Assembly (NCBI RefSeq): GCF_910591885.1
Contig: NC_063282.1
Span: forward strand, 4,094,001 to 4,158,000
Source: Bombus terrestris
Lineage: Eukaryota > Arthropoda > Insecta > Hymenoptera > Apidae
DNA length: 64,000 nt
Reading direction: 5' to 3'
The translations under genes and the position numbers were made by a program. The notes beneath the pieces are model-generated. The model had not been told where the DNA came from and made no database searches. It saw only the letters and a list, made by a program, of their open reading frames with translations. Below are positions 23,511 to 36,530 of the stretch, in pieces; the stretch's first letter is position 1; every line of letters begins with the position of its first letter.

Positions 23511-26339
23511 GCATCTGATTCGGCGAACACCGCTGTGCGCGTCCGCCGGAAACGTCCGTGGAATTTCATCCGTTCTGGGCCACTGCACGCCTCGCTAGAG
23601 GATTCTTTTGCCTGCCACAAATGCACGGGGCGCCCATAAAAGGTTGCATGGCGTGCTGCGACTAATAACTTTTACTTAACTTCCTCGGTAAAAAATCATT
23701 CGTTGATCGTTCGCGTACGCTCGCTCCCTCAATTATATATTAATTAATTACGCTCCTCTTTTACGATACAATCCTTCTGGCTCGTAAACTTGCAATTAAC
23801 CATTTTAATTGTACTGTAGAAAAATTGTCGCTTAAATACATTGACGAATCTTGACCTGGATTTTTCAAATTTTTCATAGCGCGTTAAGAATTATTTTATT
23901 TGTTGCAATTCTTGCCTGTATAGCCGGCTCAAGTGTATCACTGTACATACGTCTTGTACGTCGATTTTGCGCGAACGATTTTCATAATCGAAAAACGCAA
24001 TCTTTCCGCAAGCAACGATATACGATAACAATATCAATTTGATAAAATCATCATCTGTGTGCGTTACAATTCGCACCTGAGGTCTTAATTTACACGAAAA
24101 CTCTCGAAACTCGTTATTATTCTCAGCTGTGTCGTAAATCATCTACCTGTAGCAGACGCTGTCTCGTTAAATTATACAGATTCTACCGAAAATGTCGCCA
24201 AGTATCCTGTGTTTCGGTAATCAGCGTTTTACATCGAATATATCATACCATTTAATATACATTTTGTTCCATAGTCTCGTGATATTATCTTCGCTGAAGA
24301 CCAAGCTGCAGTCCACATAATTTAATCGATTGGCGATTGAACGATGCGAAGAGAACGAGCGGACAAGCGCCTTAACGCTAATTGATCGTTGGCGAATAGC
24401 ACGGGAAACTCGGTGAAAATCTCGGCGACAAAGTTTCAGTAGATTTTCTTCAGGTATATGTTGTTTGAGCAAGAGAGAACCGCTAGGCGAAATAATAGTC
24501 TCCGTGCGTAATCAGCCATTGCGGATTGCTGCTTAAAAGGTGAATAGAGTCGTCATCTTCGTAAAAACCGTATTCACACGGAGCAATGACGTTGTTTCTT
24601 CCATCTACGGGCCTAACAGTAATTCCTCTTTTTACACAGCGATGCGGATGTTTCTTCTTTTTTCCTCTCGTCGAATAACGACGTTTCTATCGTCGATATG
24701 AAACTGTCGTGGTAGGGAAACGCGGCGATCGTGGAAAAAATGAAGGCGAACAGAAGAAACGGGTTAAAAAGAAGAAGAAAGGAGAGAAATAAAAATCCCC
24801 TGACGATTAAAGAGTAAAATTTATTGCTCCAACAAAATCGAGAGCAATCGCGTAATAAAAGAAGGCAATTAATTTCGGATGAAGCAATTAACTTGATGAA
24901 ACCAGCGAACGAAAAGAAGAAGAAAAAAGAAAAGCCAACTTCTCCTCTGTCTTATGTTTCGACCAATCACGGGAGACCAACGATTATCCTTCGCGTTGCT
25001 ACGCCCTTGCATTTTAAATAGCTTGTTTTATGCGATCCGAAATGAAGTCGAAAAAATCAGCAGAACCCTTCTTAATGGAGTCGTAACTTCTGCGATGCTG
25101 CACCAACAAACTGCAGCTTCAACTGCCCTAACTGCCCTAACATCCGCACCATATAGTACCTCCAATAGAGAACCGTTTAGTTCTCTTTCAAGCTCGTTCA
25201 TTCTCTTAGATATTTACTCTGTATTTACGAGCGATGTTAGAATACAAAAACTGTAAAGTAGAAATTGATGCCTCCTTGGCCAAAGAATTTTCTCAAGCTT
25301 TTCACAAATAAATTTATTACGCCAGAGAAAAGAAATAATTATCGATTCGTTGTTGTGTATTTTCAATTGCCAAGTTTCGATAATCGGCAAGTTAAAAGAA
25401 TTAAAATTAAAGAAAGAATTATTTTTTCGAACAAAATATAATGCATGCATTGTTGCCTATTAATATGTCAAGGCAACAATTCGTCAAAGAATTCCGTACG
25501 CTAACAAAAGTTTGTTGAAAATCATTCTAACTGTATGCTATAGCGTGGTTGATTACAAATAAACGAATTAGAAGATGAAAAATATATTCCACCGTTTCTC
25601 AAAGTAACACAGACTCTTGGAAAAAGCAACAGGTGTTGCTGGATAAAATTCTATAAAAGCTATGTATTTAACAAATATCATTGTTATAATTAAAGCACTA
25701 AAAGATGGTAACAAAAACGAAATTAACGATTCCATATAAAATTCTATTTCAATAATAAATCGCTTCAAGCTCGTAATAAATTTCCTCAAAAATAATCTTA
25801 AAGTCATTTCTCTTTTTTTTTTTTTCTTTTTTAATATACCAAAAAATTACCAGAAAATTATATCTTCGGGATTTACAGAATATACGCGTAGTCGAAAGCG
25901 TGCGTGAAAGATAGCGATGGAAATTAGTAATCGGAAAGGCTAAATCCCCGTTCGAATCCGCTTGCATAATCGCGCGGCTGCTAACGCCACGCCACGGCAA
26001 AACGCAGAACCGTTTTGACGTTCTCGAGAACGAAGCTTCGATGGTACACGCACGCCTCTCTCATCTTCTCTCCTGCTCTCCCTCTCGCTTTATCCCAGTC
26101 TCTCTTGCGTGAAACCTGAATCACGTGGAGTGGACCGAGAGAGTACAATCGAATCTCGCACGCCAACCAGACATCTCAGCCGCATCTCGAGCTGATCCTC
26201 GAACACGTGCTTTTGACGTTTCTCTACTCTTTCCTTCGAAATAATATCTTTTTCCTTCTTTCATATACCGATGCTGATATCGATACTTGCTCTATCGATT
26301 CAGAAGGAATTATCGGAACTGAAGATACAACGAATTGAA
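23511..26339. other. Non-coding stretch
   Basis: No gene supported. A TTAATTAATTACG motif lies near 23742. A 10-bp perfect inverted repeat (ATTGTTGCCT / AGGCAACAAT, 12-nt loop) lies at 25449-25480. The rest is AT-rich. Confidence 0.4.
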
Positions 26340-26394
26340 AGATCGGAAGATTATTACTATCCTGGGAACCCTAAGCATCTTGCGTCTTAATAAT

Positions 26395-26680
26395 CCAGGA
26401 TTCTAAATTTTTCAGATTCGAAAATTTTCTAGATCCCAAAAATTCGAAGATGCCGAGACTTCAAAGTTCCAGAATCTGCGACATTTCGGTATTCGACGAT
26501 TCGAGATTTTCCTAGAAATCAAAAATCTCAATAATTCCTGGTCTACGATGTTTCAAAATTCGAAAGATCCTAGACACTGCGAAATATCGACTCGACGCCT
26601 TGATATCGCGGAAGTCGGAAGTGCCAGGATCTCGAATTCAAAAGCTCAACAAATCTGAACTCTCCGAAGAATCCCAACAG
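26395..26680. repeat. Possible degenerate short-period repeat
   Basis: Variants of AAATTCGAAGAT and TTCCAGGATCT recur at roughly 20-25 bp spacing across the segment. The units are very diverged and my segmentation is by eye, so this could be chance similarity. Confidence 0.3.
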
Positions 26681-28966
26681 CCGAATGGACCTAAAACGGT
26701 CCCTTACAGTTTCTCTTGTACGTCGAAAAAATGATATTCCTCTGTTTGAACTCGCGCCAACGTGAACAAGACTCTCATTAACGCGAACAAGATTGGCCCA
26801 GAAGTCGCGGAAAGTATCCATCTGATCAGTTTGACGCGCATATCGAGGTAACCAAACGGGACACGAAAAGGATGGCGAAAAGTGGGAAAGGCCGAATGGT
26901 GGACAACGAGAAGAAACAAGAGCAGCAGAAGATAGTGGTATCTCCGTTTACATGCGGTGCATGCTCGCTTATCAACGGATATCGGATCTGCGAAATCTCC
27001 GTATCCTTATCTGTAATCTTAACAACTTCCCGGGGAGAGCCGAGCCCGGCCGGCTCGGTTTACCTGCCTGTTTTACCTGGACAACGAGATGGTGGCTTCG
27101 TCGCATCGTGTTCCTCTCTGCTACACATGTGGACAAAGCCACGAGATGCCAGAGCGGAGATTACGCGCCAAGGGAGCACGCTGACACTTAACAGGACCCA
27201 ATTAAACCCATTACACGATTAATTATCTAATTAATTAATACCTGACCGAACGTGAAGCGGTACGATCCGCCGAATTGAGAGGAACTACAACAGGTCTCCT
27301 TCTCTTTCCCTCTACGCAAGCGGTAAATAGACCGTGTCAAAATCCTTGCGGCTGCTCGGTGATAAATTCCTGCCGCCATCCACGATAATTAACGCGACCC
27401 GGTGTTTAATTGAGTTACCGTGGTTAGGGGCTACCGTGCACCTTCGATTCTGGCCCGTTAGGCACCACGACGCTAGCCAGCACCGTGGATGATCAATTAG
27501 AACATTGAATCAATTAGAATACCTGCCTTCCTTCAGCTATAAGAATAAGAAACGAACATTTCCATCGTACTTGAAATAATTGAAATTTCGTTTGTTCACG
27601 AAGGTACAAATTTTCAACTGGTTCTGACTGATCGCCATTTAGATATTAACAACTAACAATTGCTATGCAAATAGGCATGAACGAAGTAGAAGAGTAAGGT
27701 GATAAAGTGGTACGATGATAAATGTACAAAGTAAGTAGATTGCAAGTAATTAAAGATTATGATTGTTCGTAACTGGCGTTTCTTTTTCTACGGAAATTTT
27801 CAACTTTCAACAAGGTACAATTTTCGTATTACCGGCATTGATGCGGACGCATAATCTGCAAATCACATGACGTTACATAGAAAAAAAAAAACCTATGAAA
27901 ACTCGGTTCTCACAATTTTCCTCCTTTATCCCGCGTTAGTCATTCTCCCTGGTCTTATTCAAATTATGTGGCCATTATTACAATTACCTCCGCTAACATT
28001 TATTCGATGACTACATCTTCTAATCCAAACGAAACTATACACCGTCTGGTTAATTGCGAAAAATGTTTCTCTTATGGCAATCCGCAATTACACAACGCGA
28101 TACCAACGACAGAGAAACATGTGCGTCTGATGTTTATTCATGTTTCTTTTTCGCTCTCTACCCTCCATTGTCGGAGGGCTTCGAGGTCCCACGATGTATC
28201 GCGCGCGTAACTTATACCTCGTCCACACTGTCGACAGCTTTTCATTGCTGCTCGTGAGACGATACCGTCGGGGGTGTTATTGTATAAGTATAGCCTCGAG
28301 GCTGGCATTATTAGATTTACCCAGACAGTATAATTAAGAAACAGCTAGGGAAACTTATCTCGTCTATTTCCTTGGAAATAAAAAAATTATTACATCGTCG
28401 AATGGTAACGCTTCAACGTCTGGCGTTATAATCGCGATACAGCGCTACTTTGAAGATCGCAGTAACAAAGACTGGAAGATAATTCGTCCGCAATTTTTTG
28501 ACACTTTTTGCCAGACAGTTTGGAAAGAAGACACTTTACTTTTACGAGTTTGGAATTTACGATATCACCAAAAGAATTTTCCTACGAGGTATTGGAGGAG
28601 TTTTGATACTTTGACGAGTAACCAAATGGCAATGAAACGATACTTTAAGAAAATTTTGGGAACTTCGAAATGTAGGTAATTGTTGAGTAACGCGCTAGTT
28701 GTATTACAGAGAAGATTTTTGTATTACTTGATCAGAAATTGTAACAACCTTCGCGCGATAATTCTCGTACATGAAACTTTCTTTTTTCGCAATTACCGAC
28801 AGTATTACACGATTTTATAGAAAATGGCATACGATCTATCAAATATCGAACGACAAACCACGATGGAAGAAATTCGTATACGTACGTGATAGAAACATTT
28901 TATTCCAAGCTTCAGATTAAAATTATCGCTTCATTTTACTTAACGTATTTTACGATCTTCGATACC
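26681..28966. other. Non-coding stretch with TAATTA cluster
   Basis: No gene supported. 27030-27190 is GC-rich. A dense cluster of TAAT/ATTA cores lies at 27218-27240, typical of homeodomain-binding sites and AT-rich enhancers. An A-run lies at 27880-27890. Confidence 0.4.
27218..27240. promoter_or_regulatory. TAATTA cluster, possible homeodomain sites
   Basis: Within 23 bp there are overlapping TTAATTA and TAATTAATTAAT motifs, flanked on both sides by GC-richer DNA. Homeodomain proteins bind TAAT cores, but AT-rich genomes contain many by chance. Confidence 0.2.
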
Positions 28967-29567
28967 ATAAAACACAATCACCGTAGAAATCCTAAGTTTC
29001 TATATAAGTGCGATGCAATTTTCACTACAATCGGACCGAATGACCGTATTATTCGTGATTTGCCTACGATTCTGCACGTTCGACTCGAGGAAACATCTAC
29101 ACAGCGATCGTTCTCCTAAAATTCTGACTTGGAAACGAGTATCTATCTATAGGTTTTATTTTACCTAATACGTAAGACGTTAAAATACAATCACCGTGAA
29201 AATCCTAAATCTCGGTCTCCGCAAGTACAACAAAATATTCGCTAAAATCGAATTAAATAACCGTGTTGCTCAAGATTCCGCACGTTCGACTCGAGGAAAC
29301 ATCTACCCAGCGATCGTTCTCCTAAAATTCTGACTTGGAATTCTGACTATGCGTAGGTCTTATTTTATCTAATACGTAAGACGCTAAAAATGTTCAATAC
29401 TCTAAAATACAATTACCGTGAAAATCCTAAATCTCGGTCTCCGCAAGTACAATAAAATATTCGCTAAAGTCGAACGAAATAACCGTGTTGCTCAAGATTT
29501 GCCTACGATTCCGCACATTCGACTCGAGGAAACATCAATCTACCCAGCGATCGTTTTTCTAAGCCAC
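28967..29567. repeat. Tandem array of three copies, about 206-233 bp
   Basis: CGACTCGAGGAAACATC occurs at 29081, 29287 and 29520. Copies two and three also share CCTAAATCTCGGTCTCCGCA and AACCGTGTTGCTCAAGATT, while copy one is more diverged. Each copy carries CAGCGATCGTT(C/T) after the marker. No coding frame is conserved across copies. Confidence 0.85.
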
Positions 29568-31659
29568 TAAAGAGGACGAAATAAGCGTTCCACTTGCTCC
29601 ATGAAGGATCGATTCGCGGGCCATTCGTGACTAATAACTGGCCACTGGCCGGCGAGAAAATAACAATTGCTGCGAGATCGCGATGAAATCCGTGGCAATG
29701 TTTCAAATTCTTTCTACGGCCCTGGTGTGGTGCACACGCATCTGTCCGACTGTCAACGACCCCAGAAGACCGACAACGACGACTTCGCTGCCATTCTTCT
29801 CGCGTTTCCGTCCATCAATCCTAGAAACTCGGCGTCGACGTCGCTGGAATGCACGCAGAATATCGCCCCTCCTCATCTCACCCACAAACTCTCTGTATAC
29901 CGTGTTTCTTTTTCGTAATAACGAGCGGAGGCAAGTTCGCGACCAAGCAAACACCGTCCTTCTCCACCGTCCATACGACTACGCCCCGTTCTTTCTCATT
30001 CGATCCAATTAAAAGTTTGCACGAGAGACCGGCCAACAGGCAGATAAGGGAAACACGGCTCTCGAATTGTTTCTGACGCGATATTTATTGCCCCGGGCTA
30101 GGAAATTTAGTGGCACTGGCTATACCGAGGTATATAAACCGTGTAAACGGTTATTATGCGAATTAAAATTCTGCTTGTTGCAGTCGGAGGGTTTTTTGGT
30201 AGCGCAGCGAGTCGAAGGATTTCGAAAAGTAGCGATAAACGTGACACGTGTGTGAAACAATTATTTTTCATACAATTTTCGTGTAAGTTTGAAATTAAGT
30301 TAACACTCGGGCAATACGAAGCTTCGAATTAAGCTGAAAGAGGATAATAATCTTTCAGGCTCGATTATGTTAGACGATTTACAGATTTGTCAAATTTAAT
30401 ATTTTGGTGAATTTTTGATTAATTGACGTAAACGCGAGTAGAGTAGAATTTCCATCTGTGTCAATTTTAGTGTCACAATTTTCCCAAATTTTGTGAGAAA
30501 TTGAGTGAGAAATTGCGCTGCTCGAAACAATTGGGACAGTTTCATCGGAATCGTTGAAATTTTACGAAGAAAAAATTTAGTCACAGCTGAATTGCACCGG
30601 CATGGTAAATTTTGTTAAGCAGCTTGGAACATTATTTTTGTACTTCAATCGCTGATCGAATTAGGAGATCGTTTCCCTAATCATTTTAACTTTTATAGCG
30701 CACATATATTATTTCCTAAGCCGCGTGTATACTTCCATCTAAATCAACATAAATAACACTGAAACCTACAGTTACTCGTTTCCAAGTAGGAAATCGTCTC
30801 GCAAATATAGAGAAGGAAAATTATTCTTAGAATAATCGATATACATAAAGTGAGATTTTTCCACTAAAATTGATTCAATTCTTAATCGAAAGTGACAATA
30901 CAAGAGGCATCTTTCGAGAGGAAAATTAATCTCGGGTCGAGTGGTAACGAGACGAGACACGAGAAAAATGAAAAAGCAGAAGTCTAATTGGGTTTCTTTG
31001 TACGGTGCATCGACTAATTAAAGCGCTAAATAAAATTAACTGCTTGTCGATTAGGGTTTCATTTTTTCCGCCGGTCTAGAAGACACGTTTATAGCCTCGT
31101 ATAAATCCCGGGAATTGATTTTACGAGATTATTAATCATTGCTACCGAGGCAACGAGCGATAAATTTACGAAGATGAAATTTTTACTAGCGATAAAGTGT
31201 CTTTGTGTCGACGTATCCCGGACAAAGTCCACTTGTTCTAATTTTCACACATAGAAACCACGTTTTTCGACGTTGCTGCTGTTTCGAAGTTTCGCCATCT
31301 AACAGACGATCGTGAGCCATCGGTTTCCTTTCTACCTTCTTTGTGTCCCGAAAAGAAAAGAAAATATATAAGTAATCGTCGGAAAGAAAGCTATTATACC
31401 ATATTTAAATAAACGCACGAGTAATAGGACTAATTAGAGGGAAGAGTTTTCGAGCGAATGCAAATTCGTTGATGGTTCTCGAAATAGAAAACCATTTCCA
31501 AGAAACGCAGCGCGTATGAGGAATTAGAAATTCGCTTTGCATTTTCTACCGTTGCGTTGGTAACTACGCTGGTCTTTGTTAATAATTTATCGCCATTCGT
31601 GGAAACGATAATGGTCTGTATCTAATAGCGTGCAGGAATTTCGTTCTAACTGGAATTTA
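29568..31659. other. Non-coding stretch
   Basis: No gene supported. 29700-30060 is open on both strands without splice signals. Confidence 0.4.
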
Positions 31660-31800
31660 GTCAGCCAGTGGTATAAGACCGTTCGTAATCAGACACTAGA
31701 ATCGGGCTCGTAATTAGCATGATCCAAACATAGCCGATTCGTCCGCCAGTTAACGCTACGTACAACTATCGAACCTCTGAAAACGACGAATTTTAGTTTT
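31660..31800. repeat. Dispersed repeat copy A
   Basis: This segment resembles 33900-34016: both start near CCAGTGG(T/A)ATAAGA, share CGTAATCAGACAC, ATCCAAAC or ACCCAAAC, and ACAACTATC or GCAACTATC, and end in a GAAAA(C/T)(G/C) block. The homology is about 60-70 percent by eye, with indels. Probably a decayed interspersed element. Confidence 0.5.
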
Positions 31801-32630
31801 CTTGTTCTCGTAATTTGAAAAGATACACGGACGTTTTTCAACTTTGATTCACACACAAGCGTAATTACCTATATGGCTAGCTGCTCGTTTTCATCGTATT
31901 GCTTTCGTTGTAATTATTTTTTTGTAGCGTATTTATTACGGTAGTTCCACTGTTGAAATTATTGAAAATTCCTAAGACAGCTTTTTGGTTCCGATCGACT
32001 ATGAGAAACGTAACGAGAAATTTACAAAGTTTCTTGGCATTCGATCAAGACGCCGCATGTTAAAACAGCACATTAACCTCGTCTCTAATGGATAAATTTA
32101 AATTCTTCCGTTCACACCATCTCGCCCAAGATTCAGTCGTTTTTACATATCGAAACGGTTCATAGACTGCTACGTATTCTACGCGCTCATCCGTCCAATT
32201 TAAAAGCTATCAGATACGTCTGAATTGTATAAATCGACGATTCGATTCAAGACTCTAACATTCGATCCTCGTTACTCCGATCTTCGATACCTGTGCATTT
32301 TACCTGTACATTTTTCTCACATAATTTCAAAGTTATCGATGTTATCGAAATTGGAGAAAAAATGAGCGGCCGAATCGAAGCCAACCCATCGCTCAAGCCC
32401 CGTTACATCAATTTACAACATCCACCGCCTTCCCCAAACTCCAACGCATCTGCAACGACAAGAACCGACTAATGAAAAAGCGATCTGTCCAAACTCTGTT
32501 CGTCCTACGCATCTTCGTTGCACGAAAATTCGCGTAGAAAGTAAACGAAACCGCGGTATCTAGAGATCACGTTTCCTTCATCCCTTCTGGATCCTAATCG
32601 GCGCTGTAAGCTCGAGAAACCACCCCAGCG
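31801..32630. other. Non-coding stretch
   Basis: AT-rich DNA; nothing supported. Confidence 0.4.
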
Positions 32631-32668
32631 AAAAAAGAAAAAAAAAAGAAAAGAAAGAAAAGAAAAGA
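32631..32668. repeat. A-rich simple tract
   Basis: AAAAG-type low-complexity run on the plus strand. Confidence 0.8.
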
Positions 32669-32689
32669 AATGGTCTCCGCGCGTCTGCT

Positions 32690-33280
32690 CCCCTGATCGT
32701 CCCAGCGACGCAGGGTATCCGGTGCATTTCGCTGTCGTGTGTTCGCGTGCAAGAGGCAGTAACCCTGAAGGTAAGGCGAAATGCCACCTGGCAGCTTTTT
32801 GTCGGCCCCTTACGCGAGATGCGATATCGTTTTTGCCCCGGTGTCCAAGTGGAGGAGCCGCCGCCGCCGGTGAACCCTCTCTTCTTGTTCCTCGTCACGA
32901 CTCCCACTTCCGGTCCCGGTTAGGTCTGCCTAGGTGACCGTGGGCCAATGGCAACCATGCACCACGCCTCCCCCACCCACGCGCACCTGCGTTCACGCCC
33001 ACCAATCGGAGGACGTGCTACCTGGTGAACCCGCGACCAAGCCGCGCCGAGAGAAAGACGAGGAGAGAATATTCCGCAGCACGATGGAGAGGGAATACCG
33101 AGATCCAACAGAGAGGATGAAACGCGTCCTCCACTCGACGCGCACGCTCCGACCTCACCTTTCTCGCGCACTCTCTTCGTCCTCTTCCACGCTTCTTCTT
33201 TTTTCACCCTGGGCTACCTTCTTCTCGCGCAACCCTCTCCCAGCCACCGGCTTCGCTTCTTCATCTTGACCAGGCTCCAC
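32690..33280. promoter_or_regulatory. GC-rich island with CCAAT motifs
   Basis: This block is far richer in G+C and CpG than its flanks. It contains GGCCAATGG near 32943 and CCAATCGG near 33002, and runs of CCCACC. Frames open on both strands reflect composition. It could be a promoter or enhancer island; no start site or gene is attached to it here. Confidence 0.25.
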
Positions 33281-33899
33281 TCTCGATGATGTTTCCACGT
33301 CTCTTTGTTGGCCTTTCTATCGGAGCTCGCATGGAAACGCATTCTCTTTCTTCCTTTTTTTTCCTTCTGTTTTTCTTTCTTGTATTTTTGCTTCGCTTTG
33401 ACGTTAATTGGTTTGCGGTCGAAGGATCTTTGTGCATGGAACAATAGGGGTTGTACGTGTCGTAGGGGTTGTAGGTGGTCGTAAGCATAGGCGAAGAGTG
33501 GTAGGATGATCTTGGTGAAGAGTTTTACGTAGATGGCGAACAGCAGGTATGGAGAGAACGAGAAGTCATTAGGGATTGCAAGAAGAGACTTCGTAGCGCC
33601 GATAGTAATTCTCTAATGATGACTTTCTTTTTTTTTTAGGTGAGGAAGAATGTGGTTAGGCGTTCTTAAAAGTTGCTGCATCCTACGAAACGTAGGATTA
33701 TAGGAATGTATAAAAATTGGCAGTCAATGGATTGATTGGCGCGGCGAAAGAAGGGGCACCAATTCCGCTTCGACGAATTCCAGCGCTACAAATTCTAAAT
33801 GAACAGGACTTAGAAACATTAAAGACGGAAAGTATCAACGTTGATCTTCTTTTGTTTAACGCTGGAATTACAGAACCGATGGTGGTAACGCGCAAGAAG
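33281..33899. other. Non-coding stretch with strong acceptor-like site
   Basis: A T-run ending TTTTTTTTTAG occurs at 33627-33639 on the plus strand, but the sequence after it has stops in all frames within a short distance. A 92-codon plus-strand frame begins at 33717; I do not recognise the peptide and its end overlaps dispersed repeat copy B, suggesting repeat-derived sequence. Confidence 0.35.
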
Positions 33900-34016
33900 T
33901 TAACCCAGTGGAATAAGAACGTACGTAATCAGACACCGGTACGTCGCTCACGCATAGCGCGACCCAAACGTTGCGTGCAACTATCAGATCTATGAAAATC
34001 GCAGACTTTAAATTCG
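33900..34016. repeat. Dispersed repeat copy B
   Basis: Partner of the segment at 31660-31800, same orientation, about 2240 bp further on. Shares CCAGTGG, CGTAATCAGACAC and CAACTATC(G/A) blocks in the same order. Confidence 0.5.
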
Positions 34017-36312
34017 TTGCCATCGCAATCGGTAAAAACATGCCGCTGCCTTTATCAAAAAATAATCCCGACTTTTATTAACATATTTATTGGAGCTGAT
34101 TAATTTGCGAGAGAAAACGACGTTTCGTATGCGACAATTTAACAGCGACGCACGGAACAGGAAGACAAAAAGTGGCAAATTCGTAAATTAAAGCGAGCCG
34201 TGGCGACTTTAATGTCGACATCCGCGTCCCACGGATAAAAATCGCTCGGCCGCGGGAAAGGGATAAAAATCGTCGCGCCTTGAACTTAACCGTGGCTCTC
34301 GTACGAGGGAGGAGCACGAGTGACTCGGCTTCACGGCCATTTTTGCAACGGACCGGACAAAAAGGCCCTCGCGGCCGCCAAATTTGGAAAGCTGGCTGGG
34401 CCCAGCAGCGGCCTTTTACGGGGGACCACCGGTCGCCAATGGCCGCCTTCAACTTGAAAAATCTCACCGGCCTGCGAAACCATTCGATTCGTGTTCTAAC
34501 GCCTACGACATCGCGCCTGTTCTTTTACACGACGCTCCACACGCCTTGGTACGCGTCTCGAAAAGTTTTCAACGATCAATCGTCGTCCGCGGAATTTCAC
34601 TGGGAATTATGGAATTTGCGGCTGGAGACTCGCGGACGACCACGTTCCCTGCATTTCTGCGCCGAGTAGATCACTTTTGCCGTTTGCGAAACAGCCTTCG
34701 TCGAGGTTGATTTACAAGAGACTTTTACTGGCCGTTGAAAGACTCAGCTAGCTTTTCCTCGTAGCTGTGCGACGTACAACGGCGATTAAAATTGTTTGAA
34801 ATTATTTTCTTGATGAGAAGAGAGTCGATAGTTTCTAATTGGAAACGTTCGAAAGGACGAATCTACTGTGGCTGAAGGTACCGTGGCTGAATCTACTGCA
34901 GCCGAATCTATTGGATTGGCAACTAAGTGATTGCTGATTCTGTCGATATCACCTAATGACAATACTATAGGTTGATACGATCAGGTCACTCGATGTTGGT
35001 GATGCTGCAGCAAAAATTGTTATTTTCGTAAAGTGATAGAATTGTTCGCAAATTTCCTACTCTTGGAGGAATCTGAATATTTTCCAAGTCGTAACGAAAT
35101 TTGGGAATATCGAGATAAAGAGACTGTGGTATTTTCACGAAAAATTGTACACAACGTTGTGGAGAAACAACAAAATTCTGTATATTTTACAAAACGCGTA
35201 GAACCTCGGGTTGCATTATTTGTGAATTGATTTATGAAAATTCGTTACGATGTACGCTGTATAGAAAATATTAAATTGCGTTTTTCTGTTAAATATATTG
35301 TAGACAAATTAGATAAATTACAGGAAGAAAACAAATAGCTTTGTATTAACGCTACATAATTTTAGACAAATTCTCAAGCTCGAAACGATACACAATTTTA
35401 TTGTAATTAATTCCCCGGTCTCGCGATAATTTATTCACCGACGTTACTTATTTCGTTTTCGAAAAAGATACACATAAGTGTACAACACTGTTTCATCGCG
35501 TCGTTCGCGCAACAAAGACGTTCAAAGTTTACTAAAACGCCGGGTGAAGGAAAACAATCGCGGAGATCGTTGTAGGTAGAAAAAAAAGTAGCGAAAAAGA
35601 TATTTAATACACACGTATGAATTTCGCAGGATTCACGGGAGGCGAATTTCATCGGAGGAAACGGCCACCACTTCCGCGTGCCTGCAACTCCACGTTAATA
35701 CGGTGTTTTTCTTACAATTAGCTAAACGAGCCGCATTCTCCGCCCCCATCTAAGCCGCCGACAGAGATTTTCCAAGCGGAAAAATCAACACGGCCAGTTA
35801 ATTTCATTCAGATTTATGAGAATTAATGAACGCGTCTCGATCCCTTTAATTTCCTTTTACGGCGAGCTAAGCCAGACAGTCCCACGAGTTTTCCAGCTTC
35901 CGGAGGTCGTCGACATGGCCAACCTGCCTCTGGATGACGAAACTGTCCATTCTTCCTTTTTTCTTTTTTTTTTCTACGAACAAGAATTCTTCTAATCCAT
36001 CTCGATTTCTTATTTCTGGAAATATTAATCTTCATTGCAAAACAAAGATGGTGGTAAAAAATATTAATTAATTCGTATAACTGGAGTTATTTTGCAAACG
36101 ATAATTGATTTTTTGCGATAATATGCAAACCAACAGTGTCTATAATGTTTCAAAGCTGCCACGTTTGCATACGTTTGCATCTAATTATCGATGTCTTTCG
36201 AACGTAAGGAAAACTACGTATCAATAATATACAATCGTTTTTCTGCAATAAATTCTACGTGTATACGATGTTGTTTACAGATAGTTACTTTTAATATCAT
36301 TGGCTAAAAAAG
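34017..36312. other. Non-coding stretch with a GC-rich patch
   Basis: 34180-34640 is GC- and CpG-rich and open on several frames without splice sites. A small duplication of GTGGCTGAATCTACT-like sequence lies at 34865-34915. The rest is AT-rich. Confidence 0.4.
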
Positions 36313-36530
36313 ATTATTTATCTATGATTTACTATAATCTAGCCATTATTTAAAAGTATCGCAGACTCGTCCAACATATGCATAAAAAATAATTTACTAT
36401 AACTCAGACACACATAAAATTACTTATCTATCATTTACTATAATTTACTATAATTTAACTATTATCTGAAATTATTATTACATACAGCTATTACATACAT
36501 TGCATTATTACATACGGCTATTACATTCTT
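36313..36530. repeat. AT-rich micro-repeat region
   Basis: TTTACTATAAT occurs at 36329, 36393, 36434 and 36445, and a TTATCTAT(G/C)ATTTACTATAAT block repeats about 105 bp apart. A further ATTACATAC-type repeat runs from 36476 to 36525. Confidence 0.6.
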
